Positions 31,201-42,122 of a stretch of 64,000 nucleotides of DNA are shown one piece after another. The notes under the pieces were generated by a model that was not told the DNA's origin, ran no database searches, and saw only the letters and a program-made list of their open reading frames with translations. The position numbers and the translations under genes are program-made. Numbering within the stretch: position 1 is the first letter of the stretch; every line of letters begins with the position of its first letter. The stretch is taken from positions 1,116,001 through 1,180,000 of the forward strand of contig MARA01000009.1 in assembly GCA_001792895.1 (NCBI GenBank), in the 5' to 3' direction. The DNA comes from Lentinus brumalis (taxonomy: Eukaryota > Basidiomycota > Agaricomycetes > Polyporales > Polyporaceae).

Positions 31201-33147
31201 CAGCGTGGATGGGCCGACAGCTTGCGTGCCTAGTGTGGGATTAGGCGAGTCATCATCTGCAAAGCCCCGGTTTTATCCCCTATGCCTGCTCTACGTCCAT
31301 CGCCCTCGAGTTTCTTGTTTCCACCTCCCTCGTATCGTTCACCCGCGCATCGCGTGTCGTCCATGCCTCCCCTACCTCCCTCCGGCCTTCAACAATCCCT
31401 CGCGCTCGCTACCGAGTCTGCCGTCGAGGGATGTGGCAACACTCGCGTATGGCTGTCGGTGGCTCTCGTCCTCATCTTCCCCGCCCTCCACGTCCGTAGC
31501 TGCGTTCCTCCTTGGCACCACCCAACCCGTCTTGCCGCGGCGCCTGCTCGAGGAGAGGTGTCCAAGCTTGTGCCGACGGGACCCTTGGGCCGAGGAAAGC
31601 GGCAAGGTCAGTCGTATGCCCCTGGTTCTTTCTCGATTTTCCTGATACCTATCGCGTTTGTGTTCTCTTCTGAGCAGTCCACCATCGATCGATCAGGATC
31701 CGGAGGTGTACAAACTGCTGGGAGGAGACCAAACGAGGAGCATGAAACACACGAACATTGTCGCCGATACTCGAGGGTCCCCCGTGATCGTGTTTCATCG
31801 CGTCTGCCTACATGGAGCTGTCGTCGACCTGGAGGCTGTCCCGCGGGCTCATGTCCGCATCCGCTCACTTCTTCCCCATACCTCCACCGCCGTATCATCT
31901 TATCCAAATTCCACAGCTGGTCTCCGTCGCGACTGGATGGCCGCTGCTCGTACGACCTCCACAAAATGCCACATGTCCTGTCTTCGGCGTCGAAAGCGCG
32001 AGCTCAAATTCAGCGACCGGGGTACAGTAGCTTCTCGGACCTCCATCCTTTGAGCCGGTCGGTGCCCGCTATTACGAACGCACCTACGCATCGAGGGCGC
32101 CAGCGAAGGAATGCGTCTCGACGCTCCTCCGGCTTGGGGTCGACGAAGATGTTCATCGTCGGCTCCGCCGCTTCTGTCGCCGCTGCGGATATTGAGAAGA
32201 CTCTTCCGGCAGACTGGCGGGAGCGGGTGCCTGGCCTTCCTGGTCGTTCATGCATTCCTGCCTTACCGTGACCCTCGTGGCACGCCCGGACCTTCAGCAG
32301 AACAACTGAGTGGTATGGTCGAGCTCAGACTCATACTGGACGCCGTCCCCACAGACATGGGCCCAAGGCATGTCGGCGCTCTGTTATCCTCGACAGTGAC
32401 TAGCCGACCCGGATCTTGCTCAGACGATCTGGAGCAACCCCGATGACCACGAAACGGTCAAGATCTCATGTCCGAGAAGGACACTCGTCGCGAAGACTAT
32501 GGCGCGATCTCCTTGGTTCTGGTGACAGCGTGTCCCGCGGTCTTCGTCGTCGTCATGGATCTGGGCGACGAACCACCGGGCCCTTGACAGTGTTGCAAGC
32601 ATCGAGGTGGTTGTCCCACTTATTCGTGTTCTATGAGGATCGAGGACTGTTCGAGCGGCCATCGCGGCCTCTGCAGTGGACGACTCCGTGATTGGCACCC
32701 CCGAGACCTCTCCGCACGGCGCCGACGTCACGTAACGGGCGGTACTGACCCTGAAGCCGAACCGTGTTCCCATGTATCCCATCGTATAGTGTTATCCATG
32801 CCATCATCGCCATGCTGATATTTATACCGTGCATGTGGTGGTGTAGGTCTCCAGAACGCCCAGTACGGCAGCCCTTCGCTTATAGCTATCATACGTGGGC
32901 GACGACGCCGACGACACGCGTACTCCGAAGTGAAGTCCTCAAATCTCGGTGCAGTGCTCTAATTTCTTCGTTGGACTTGGTTGCGTGAGCATGATACTTG
33001 AGCTTGCACGGGGAATTGACGGTGAGGTGCGTGAGCTGAGTAGACGCATATCCTACAACCTCTTATAGCTTGCGTCTGGCTGCTCGAGCACTACGGCGGC
33101 GTGTACAGCTTGCGGTCCAGATCTTCTCACAAGTAAGACGCTCGTAC
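31200..33147. repeat. Upstream flank of DUF6535 copy 2, shared with other units
   Basis: The segment from about 32600 to the start codon is clearly related to 41600-42122 before copy 3. Shared words include CCCAGTACGGCAGCCCT, TTCCCATGTATCCCATC and TGGCTGCTCGAGCACTACGG. Further up, AGGCGAGTC near 31243 and GTCGA..AAGATGTTCA near 32142 recur near 38755 and near 62690 and 63615. A long reading frame (31282-32271) crosses it with an intron-like segment at 31606-31677, but it has no motif and other frames look equally coding-like, so I do not call it a gene. Confidence 0.6.
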
Positions 33148-36123
33148 ATGTGGCATATGGAGTCATCTCCTCACCCGTCCCATCCAGGAATCTCCTCTCC
33201 GAGGCCCATCTCCAGCACCGTGTGTACGACAGAGAACTTGGAGATGCCCTCTGGAACGGCAGGCGATCCTGCCCATCCCTCTCCCACAACAGCGGCCACA
33301 GGGGAGGTCCGCCAACCCGACAGGTCAGGCGGCGGTGCCGCCGGGAGTGCTGAACCAGAGGCTCAAGCACGGGTCAGCCTCTGGTTCTTCTGGTGCAGAA
33401 TGTAGAACTCACGACTTCTTCGGACGCACAGAAGCAGCAGGAGACAAAGCACGAACGGCCTAAGCGGGCAACGGCCGAGACTCTCGAGGTGAGTGCTAAT
33501 TCAATGGGTTAAGATCGTATGTCGAGTCGGCACTGAACAAAGCTCAACCGGTGTATAGGAGGAATACTGGGACACCAGGAAGACGTTCTTCACCGAGAAG
33601 CAGCGCGCGGAGGCCTGGAAGGAGACTGCGAATATAGTCAAAGCTTACAGCGACGAGATCATCGACCGCTGGAACAAAGAGATCGATACCCTGCTGGTCT
33701 ATGTATGTTCGACCCTTGACGAGCCTGCCTGCTTTATTGAAATCTGCTGTTGATGTACAGGCTGGTTTGTTTTCTGCGATTCTGACTGCCTTCAACGTCC
33801 AGTCGTACCCACTCCTCACACCCTTGTCTGTGACCGATCCCGTCGTCGTTGCTCTCGAGAGGATTTCGGCGCAGCTGAGCAGCTTCTCTGTCAACCCTGC
33901 AATGGTAAACTCCACCCAGCCAGCTTTCGTCTATCAGGATTCCACTCCTACCCCCGCATCGCAATGGGCTGTATGGCTTAATGCGCTCTGGTTCTCAAGC
34001 CTAATCTTCAGTCTCTCCGCTGCGTCTGTCGGCATCATGGTCAAGCAGTGGCTGAACGAGTACAATTCCGCGCTCTCGGGGACGTCGCGTCAGGTGGCCC
34101 GCCTCCGCCAGCTTCGTCTTAACAGTCTGAGACGATGGCACGTGAAGGAAATTGTCGGTATTCTGTCAATTCTCCTCCAGATTGCGTTGGCCTTGTTTTT
34201 TGCCGGACTGCTCGTGCTCCTGTGGCAGCTCAATTGGACGGTGGCGACTGTCGCGACCATCTTCATCGGGCTCCTCATCTCCTTCTCTCTTTTCACCATC
34301 ATTGCCCCCTCGATCACTACCCATTGCACCTACCTCTCGCCGCCCTCGCGGGCACTCTTCGAGCTCACTCGACCCTTGAAACAAATTACATATCTCTTCC
34401 GACGCCAGCTATCCTCGTGGATTCTCGATCACTATCACATATACGTGTGGCAAATAGCGGACTTTCAGCGTGGGCATCCGCGAATGTACAGCATGTGGAG
34501 GCACTTACACCAGGAGGATCACATTGAATTGGCGCGGAATGGAAAGTGCCATTCTCTCGCGACGCAGGGCGGAACTAGATGGAGATATGGTGACGACCGC
34601 ATACACCACCTCTATGGATATCGACTACCTAGGCCATGCCACCATCTGCACCACGGAGCTCAGCATCCGTGTTACTAGAAAATGTTTCCAGGCAATCTGG
34701 TCGGCAAATATTGCGCACTGGGGAACTTTCGAGGCGAATTGGGATACAGTGTGGTCGGCTCACCCAAGCATGTGGAGCGGCATCATCATCTCCCTCATGG
34801 AAGGCTCTGGAGACGACAAATGGTCACTATCGCTCTTAGCTGCCGCGCTCAAGACCGCGTACGAATATATTGATCCGCTCAATGGACATGTTCAGTCAGA
34901 CGCCCCAAGGACACGTTTGCTCTGTGCGGACTTCGTACATATCATATCACACCACGACAATAGCAAGCTACCTCCGGTCTCTCGTTATATAGCAGAATCT
35001 ATACGCACCCACCATTTGCCGTACGTGATGGCAAGGACTCAAGACATGAACCTAGGAAACGATGTTCGCCAGTATGGTCGGTTCACCAATATGTCGCTTT
35101 GTTGTCCGCCTTCAAGCTAACATATACTCTAGTTGTCTCCGCCTACATCGACGACGCACTCAAGGAGCTAGAGTGGACCACTATCGAGGACATGATAAGT
35201 GTCGGGCGAGCCCAGAAGGCCCTTCAATGTATCATTTATTGCGTCCCTACGGTCCCTTCAAGAACCGGGTCGGACTTCAAGTGCGATGACGTGGAGGCTA
35301 TACAGTCTCAGGCTGTCGGCGCGCTGGAGTCTTTCTCAAAGTTCCTATCCACTTCAAGCGCGCGAGAACCCTGCTGGTCCATGCTACACAATACCTTTGA
35401 TGTGCTCCGCAACCATGGAGAGCAGGCAGGTCTCATGTCCGCAAAGCTGCGACAAGCTATAATTCGCTATTGGGACGCGTACTCCAGTACTCCGCATGAA
35501 GAGCGTGCATGGTTGCAGGGGTACAATGGCTTGAATGAGGAGTGGGTTCAGAAGCTCAGGCGCGAGCTCGACGACTCTGGGCAGGTGCGCATACGTCGAA
35601 CCTAAGTATTTGCACACGTCTGCTGACTTCCGTTAATCAGAACACCGCTGCCGGTGTTGCGTCTACATCTGGGGCGACTCCGGACTCGCTTACCATCGCC
35701 GCTCCGGCTGCAGTGTGCAACGTCTCTGTCAGCGCCGCTGCATCTCAGCATATACCCGAGGACAGGGATGCGTACGTCCAGACAGAGAAGTTTCCGGGTA
35801 ATGGATCCTCCACACCATCCATCTCTGAACCGTCCACCGCTGAAATCTTGACCGCCATGACTCCTGACAAATCTGTGGGCAGTGCCTGAGGGGCGGCAGA
35901 CGCACACACCCAGACGGAGCTGGATGCGAACGGATCCTCTGCCTCTGCCGTTTTGCCACCCTCTGTTTGCACCGCGACCGTGGACGTATCTGCGCTCAGC
36001 GTCCCGGGTGCTGCCCAAGGCGACGAGGGTGTCCTGTCCCATACAGCTCTCACGGCCGCGAACAGACCCTCTTCCGCCACCGCCATACCTCCGCCGTCCT
36101 CAGGTGTCTCAGGCGTACCTTAA
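33148..36123 (+). pseudogene. DUF6535 membrane protein, copy 2 (frameshift and early stop)
   Basis: Exons: 33148-33372, 33432-33488, 33559-33702, 33761-35076, 35133-35584, 35641-36123. Exon 1 (MWHMESSPHP) is of the type shared with copy 3. Exon 3 has YWDTRKTFFTEKQRAEAW and RWNKEIDTLLVY. Exon 4 has the membrane segments (WAVWLNALWFSSLIFSL, LLQIALALFFAGLLVLLW, TIFIGLLISFSLFTII). Near 34480-34530 the interval is a net 5 bp shorter than in copy 3, which breaks the frame before WRGMESAILSRR. The tail meets a TGA at 35887-35889 where copies 3 and 4 have CGA, then stays open for 77 codons to the paralogs' natural end at 36121-36123. Two independent lesions make this the most likely true pseudogene of the four. 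Confidence 0.75.
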
Positions 36124-38700
36124 CCTTTCGCATCTTGTCGTCACGGTGCCCCTACGAACTTCTGAGTCGCCGCCTTGTGGCTACTTCCGAATCATATGGC
36201 TGGCGTTTCGCTTCGGACTCCCCTCCAGCGTACAAGGACTCGTCGCGAACACACTTTGGTGTACATCTCGTATTCCCGCATCCGCGTATCCTCCTACTGT
36301 TTGCGTTTTACACCTGTCATCGACTCCGGCTTTCTGCTCGCTCGCCGTTACCCATCTTTGTACGCAGTCCCACCACCCCAATTCCACTCGCAGGCCGAGA
36401 CAACTTCAACTGAACATGGTATTATTGAGTACCTAGTCCCCATACTGCTGGTCCCCTCCGGGCCGTACTACATACGTACCGTGTCCAGTGACCCGAATAT
36501 ACTTATGTAGTATACTATCGTGTCCCCGAGCCAGCTGTCCAGTACTTGTGGAGCTCCCGGTGGTCGGATCGGTGTGGTATGGACGTGTATCGACTTCGAC
36601 ATCCATGCCTGGGCCAGAGAAGGTAGACAATCTGCAGACACGAGAGTCCGCGCGATCCGCATGCGTGTCCTCGTCCTCAACGCGTTTGTCATTGTCATTG
36701 TCATTGTCTGAGCCGTGAGCCAGACAACTTGCTATAAGTGCGCAGATTGGCGGTGGAATGCGAATGAGACGTACCTCGACAGCTTGGCTCTCCGATACTC
36801 TGGCGGGCCTGCGCCCCGATGCCTCCTCCGTGATGCAGAAACGACCCTGCATCGGGACAAACACCTTGTGGTGTGGCGAGGTAGACCATGACCAACCGAC
36901 ATAGAACGCCATGCGGACGTGCCTCAGCCGAGCTCCGATCGAAGATTAGAGCGCACGACATGTTCCGAGGCTCGGGGAGGGAGCAGACTTGGTCCCGATA
37001 ACCGACGAAAGGAGCGTTGGTACTGACCGTGACCTGAGGCATACACAAGGTAAGTCGCCCAGCCAACCCCATAACGGCGCTGCACTCTGGCAGAAGTTGC
37101 GCACGAGCTGGAAGGACGACTGATATAGTGGAATCGGCATGAGCTCCACCACCGTCACCACAAGACGTACCTGGCACGATATACCGCCTCGCAGCTCCGC
37201 GTAAAAGGACTCGAGTACTCAGCGCCCTATCGTCGCCCAAAAGATGTGCGTTCGAGTTGGTAGATGGGCCATCGCGGCGACTTGACCGAGGTCCGTCCGA
37301 CCGTGCATACTTCCCGTATGGACTGTCCGAGGCCCTGTGCGTGTCCGAGACGGTCCCAGGTGCGCGATCAATACCGTGAGCGGTATGCTGCTGTTGACCG
37401 CGAGGTGCAAAGAGTGTGAGGGGCAACGTCGACATCGAGGAGCGATACCGCGACGTTTGCGGCTTGGAGGCGCACATCTGGTCCAGAATATGAGCGTATG
37501 AGTTAGCGTGCCGCGGATTGTGATGAGATCTGACTTCGTACCTGAACAGATATCCTTTCCGTTTGGAGAACGGCGTTGATGTAGTACTAGTGGAAGACAC
37601 TGGTAGTCTGCGGAGCGTGAGGGAGAGGTGGGCGGACGATACGAGTTGCACGCCCGGGTGTGTAGTCACCGCCCAGGCGGGAGTAGGAGGAGAAGGGTTG
37701 ACACGAAGACGTCCGTCGTGCGTAAATAAAGGATATACTGTGAGAATGAATGAGAGCAGGGAGAAAATAAGAGCGCACAGGGAAGGTAGCAATGCTACAC
37801 GATCCACGCTGTCCTGGAGCTGTCCCGGGTCAGTGCAGGCTGAGCTTGCAAGGTCGGTACGACTTCCATGGCGCACCAGGGCTAGCGGACTGCGAGGCAT
37901 TGTACTACTTTTGCGCGTTGTCCAGCCTACTGTAACTCGTTACTCATGGCGGATAGGTTCAAGTTGCCGCGTGGCGCCACGTGTGCTGGTTATGATGTCA
38001 TCTGTCGTCCAACGACCCTCTCCGCCTTCCACCCCTCTGCCTTGCCTCTTCTGTCAACCTGCTACGTCGAACTGGTTCCGATGGTACGAGGCAGACGTGC
38101 TCGTCGCGATCGACAAGCCCATGGACGAGACACGCCCTCGCCTTCCGCAACACGAGAATCCGTTGCCACTGGCTCCACTGCGCCACGCCCTCGGCATACT
38201 AGTACTGCTGTACTTACTCCTACACCCGCAAGGCCCTACGCTCTCTGTCAAGTGATCGTTAGGCACTTCGCGCGTCCCTGCTAGCTCGTCCGGACGACTG
38301 ATCCTCCTGCCCATGCGGACGCGTCTCTTCTCCGACCTCCTGCTCAGCACAAGACCCCCCGGATTCTAGACCACTCCCGTAGATGATTGCGTACGCGTCG
38401 CTGGTGATCAATCCGCGTGCCCGAGACACGCGCAGCCCTCTCAAAACGCGATATGCTTCGGGCAAGCTCTCCAGATTTGCTGCGCTGGCGACATCGATCG
38501 CTGCGGACATCTTGAAGTCTGCGGCCTAGTGTGCGGGAGGGGACTGCAGGAAGTGGCAAAGGCCGAGTGTCCGCGGCAGGCTCGTCCGCATTCATGGACT
38601 CCAGGTCAGTCTTCCTCGCGAGACCGGTACTGTGTCTCCGTACTGATCGTCACGGAATTGCTCCAAGATCTCCATGCGTTGCTCCAGTTCACGGCGCTGA
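36124..38700. repeat. 3' flank of DUF6535 copy 2; duplicated sequence
   Basis: The region is related to the 3' flanks of copies 1, 3 and 4. The minus strand at about 37490-37560 holds an intron-like segment (GTACGAAGTC ... TAACTC ... CTGGACCAG) followed by ATGTGCGCC. Related segments at 46500-46610 and 61480-61580 have the same arrangement, so a minus-strand gene may once have converged on each DUF6535 gene. Minus-strand frames here are long (36701-37900) but conserved residues are few, so no gene is called. A (TGTCAT)n-like run lies at about 36688-36708. Confidence 0.45.
38259..38510 (-). CDS. Small open reading frame, unrecognised (83 aa)
   Basis: ATG at 38510; MSAAIDVASAANLESLPEAY begins an even, globular-looking composition up to about residue 50, after which it becomes low-complexity. 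A possible upstream exon on the same strand starts at 38595 (MNADEPAADTRPLPLPAVP). There is no known motif, and the equivalent positions in other units are not clearly conserved as protein. It may be chance. Confidence 0.25.
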   Translation of the reverse strand: MSAAIDVASAANLESLPEAYRVLRGLRVSRARGLITSDAYAIIYGSGLESGGSCAEQEVGEETRPHGQEDQSSGRASRDARSA

Positions 38701-41700
38701 GCAACGCGTACCGACGCGAACCCGCATATATTGCAAGCATAGCTTCGTACTAGGCGAGTCGTCGCCCACAACTTCAACTCTCCCAACCACCATCCTTCCT
38801 CCGTCAGTACGAAGTTGCGCCTCCCAGCAATTGCTGTCCATGCTCATCACTCGCCCGTCGCCAAGCTCTCCCCACGTCTGCGTACACTCATCGCCCTCCA
38901 CCTCCTCGTCTTCAAAGCCGGTCTCTTCGTCTTTCGCACTCCGGCCCCGTCTCTGGCATCCCATACGGCCCTTATCGCATACAATCCGGACCTCCGTGCT
39001 TGCCGTCCTACCTCACCTCCCAAACTGTGCTACAGCAAACTTTTACGACGCCTCCGAGCCCGCCGTCAAGTGTCGTACACGCACCATTGTGGCTGGCTCT
39101 TGAAGTGTCGGTCACTTTCCCTCGCGACTAGTGATAACGCCACTTCAGCTTCATCCTTTCCAACTTCTCCGAGCCTCACACACTCCTGTAAGCGCCGGTC
39201 TTGCAGCAGTACCGGCGCGAGGAGGGGTCGGTGTCCAGCCTGGAGAACCAGCCGAGGAACGGTGCATGAAGGTCAGTCACATATTGTTCATTCGTCGTGT
39301 CTCGTCGTTCCTGACACTGTTCTTACTGGTGTCAGGAGACGAGGGCGGATTGGAGGAGACAAGGACTCAACACAATACCCCCGCGATGCTGCTGCGACTA
39401 TCACGTTCTTGTGCAGCGCGGCTTCAGCAGGAGCAGTGCGCGCCCGTCGACCCGAACGTCCGACTCATGTCTGTGCTCGCGCTCGCCTTCGACTTGTTGC
39501 GCTCGTCTTCTTCGAGTCCTGCCCTTAGTCCATCGCAACGCACGTTCCGCCTAAGCTGATCGCTTGCATAACTGCGAGCCTAGGATCCAGACCGATGGAG
39601 AGAGGGCGGTCTCGACGTGCCTCGACGCGCCTGTCCTTCTCGCTGTCTTTTGGATGGAGCTCTCTACTCGGGCGGGATGCGCGTCGGCCGAGGCATGCGG
39701 ACGAAGGCCCAAAGAGCGACGCAGACACGAACCGAAGACAAGGCCGTGCCGCACGCGGAGTCGGACGGACGGTGCTTGATGGCTCACCGTCCAGCACGAC
39801 TCCTGTCCTGGAAGCCATCGCTGCAGACCTGGATCGAGGATGCTGACGACTCGACTCCTCGCTACCGCTTAGCGGACGCAGCTCCAGCTCGGAGGACTGA
39901 AGCGACGCCCGGCCCGGGAGATGAGGACGAGCCCGTTCCGCGGTATGAGCGTGTACTTGTGCATTTTGGATCCGTACGACGAGGACGACCGCCGCCGCTA
40001 CGATTTCCGTCACAGCGACTACGTCGTTGGTGGGCCTCAGTGAGATTAGATCGGTACGGGCATCCACGATGGGTCTGGGTGGGCTGTTGGGCGATAGCGT
40101 CGTGGGGTCATTTGTACGAGACTGCTGTACAGGTGAGTACATCATGTGAATACCAATATGCAACCTTACTCAAGTCCGCCCTCAGGGTCTTTGAGGAGGT
40201 CGCCGCTGTCAGGTCCGTCCTACGTGCGGAGCAAGGGCGGAATTTGGATCGGGATGTGTGCCTCACATGGGGTGTGCTGTCATCTCTCACGGGCGATGAC
40301 GACTTGGAGCCTCTCTCTCGTCCTCGATGTTCTCCCGCCTCCCTCATCTGGTTCCATGGCAGTTCTCCCATCCTGGAGCGAGCGAGACGTTGCTCGATTC
40401 TGAAGGCTGATGTGCCGGCCACGCTTGACGACCCCGTGCCCGACGCATGCGCGATGCGGTCACTCCGCAAGTTCTTGCGCTCTGCTGCGCCCTCTTCTTA
40501 TCGTCCTCGACCTACTGTACTGGTGTTGAGGCGGCTTCTGGTCGACACTGCACTCAATATGGGCCCTACGCCCTTCGTGGAGTCCCACTTCGTCGATCCT
40601 CCTGTGCTGCTGCTCGTTCTTATCGACGGTGCCCCTGCGCTCGTCCACCGACCCTCGGCCTGCATCTCTCCCTTGAGGTGTCTTCTTATCTCAGTTGTAA
40701 CTCCCCGGCAGCAGTTCCACTCACGACGATAATGGATGGATGACGCAGGGAGAGAGGCACCTAGATGACCCCCGGCTGACGGTGCCGCCACGACCATGGA
40801 TCTCCCGTGCACTGCGTCTGCAACAGACAGCGGCCACTGCCACTCGCCTTCGCCCTCTGCGTCGGGTCAAATGCGATGTATCCCTCGGGCGTCGGTACAG
40901 CCTTCGTTGCGAGTAGATGACTGACGCACTGGTCTCGAGCGCGGATGCAAGCCCATGTGCGGGTCCCCAAAACCTATACGATGACCTTCCCACTCCTTGG
41001 TCATCCGACCGCATCATCTTTCATCTCCGATCGAGTCTAGGTCGGCTCCAGCTCGCGCATGTCGTTCTTCCCGTTACTGCGCAAGAGACCATCTTCGCGG
41101 GGAGAACACTCATTCTCTTATGCTGAGGCTCGCAGCGTTCAGCACGACGGCGGGGCTGGTCCACCTTATGCTCGAATTCGTCGCGCTTGGATGCGAGCGG
41201 TGCTCCTCATCTGTCCACCCCCACAGCGATCAACGTCCTCGTAGACGACGCGGTGACGTCGAGCGACGTAGGTGACTGGTGCGATCCAACATCTTGAGTG
41301 TGTACTCCTCGGGTCTGCAGGACGACCATCACTCTGTACTGTGACCCTTGCGATGCCTGGGCCACGTCTCCGACCTCTCCGTGTCCGTGTGTCGCCGTTC
41401 GCTGCCCCACATGCGCCAGTGACTCAGAGCGTGGGCTGAGTCTGGCAAGGAATGGGCGGTGCACGGGTCGTGTGTCTTCTCGCTGTCTGAGCAGCCACCT
41501 CTCAGTCTTCGTTGTCGTCGTGGACCTGTGGTTGTGCAAGGACTACAGGCTGGCCGGCTAGTCTGTCGAGGGTGCGAGCGATGAGCCCAGTCGTAATACG
41601 CAAGCATCGAGGTTGTGGCGCAATATATTCCCTGTATGTGTTCGCGCGAGACCAGAGGATTTTTTGAGCCGTCATCGCAGCCTGTGCAGTGGACGACTCC

Positions 41701-42122
41701 GAGTCCTCTCCACACGGCGACGAGGTCCACTCAAGAGGCAGTACTGGCGCTGAAGCCGAACCGTTTTCCCATGTATCCCATCATAGTGTTATCCATGCCA
41801 TGCTGATATCTATATCACGGGTGCAAAGGGTGGCGTGGGTCTCCAGAACACCCAGTACGGCAGCCCTCCGCTTACAGCACCGACAACATGCGTACTCCGA
41901 AGTCAAGTCCTCAAATCTCGGCGCGGTGCTCTCATTTCTTCGTCGGACTTGGCCGCGTGAGCATGATAAGCTTGCACGGCCCGAGCACGGGGAGTTAATG
42001 GTGAGGTGCGTGAGTAGAGCAGATCCTACAACCGCGTACAGCTTGCGTCTGGCTGCTCGAGCACTACGGCGGCGTGTACAGCTTGCGGTCGAGATCTTCT
42101 CACAAGTAAGACGCTCACGTAC
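38700..42122. repeat. Region upstream of DUF6535 copy 3; shared flanks, no gene fixed
   Basis: The last 520 bp (41600-42122) closely resemble the flank before copy 2. The part around 40770-40830 (GACGGTGCCGCCACGAC; GCAACAGACAGCGG) resembles 63200-63265. The parts around 40950-41000 and 41110-41290 resemble 55270-55310 and 55540-55720 before copy 4. These shared blocks show several units built from the same upstream material. Plus-strand frames such as 39617-40732 have no motif and are not called. Confidence 0.5.

Noticed and set aside
31282..32271. 329-residue plus-strand open frame before DUF6535 copy 2
   Set aside because: Other frames look equally coding-like, an intron-like 72 bp segment is read through, and no domain is seen; related flanks do not keep the frame.
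36701..37900. 399-residue minus-strand open frame after DUF6535 copy 2
   Set aside because: It runs through an intron-like segment, and the paralogous flanks have stops in this frame; no motif.
39617..40732. 371-residue plus-strand open frame before DUF6535 copy 3
   Set aside because: No ATG-based paralog, no motif, low-complexity Arg/Ser/Pro composition.
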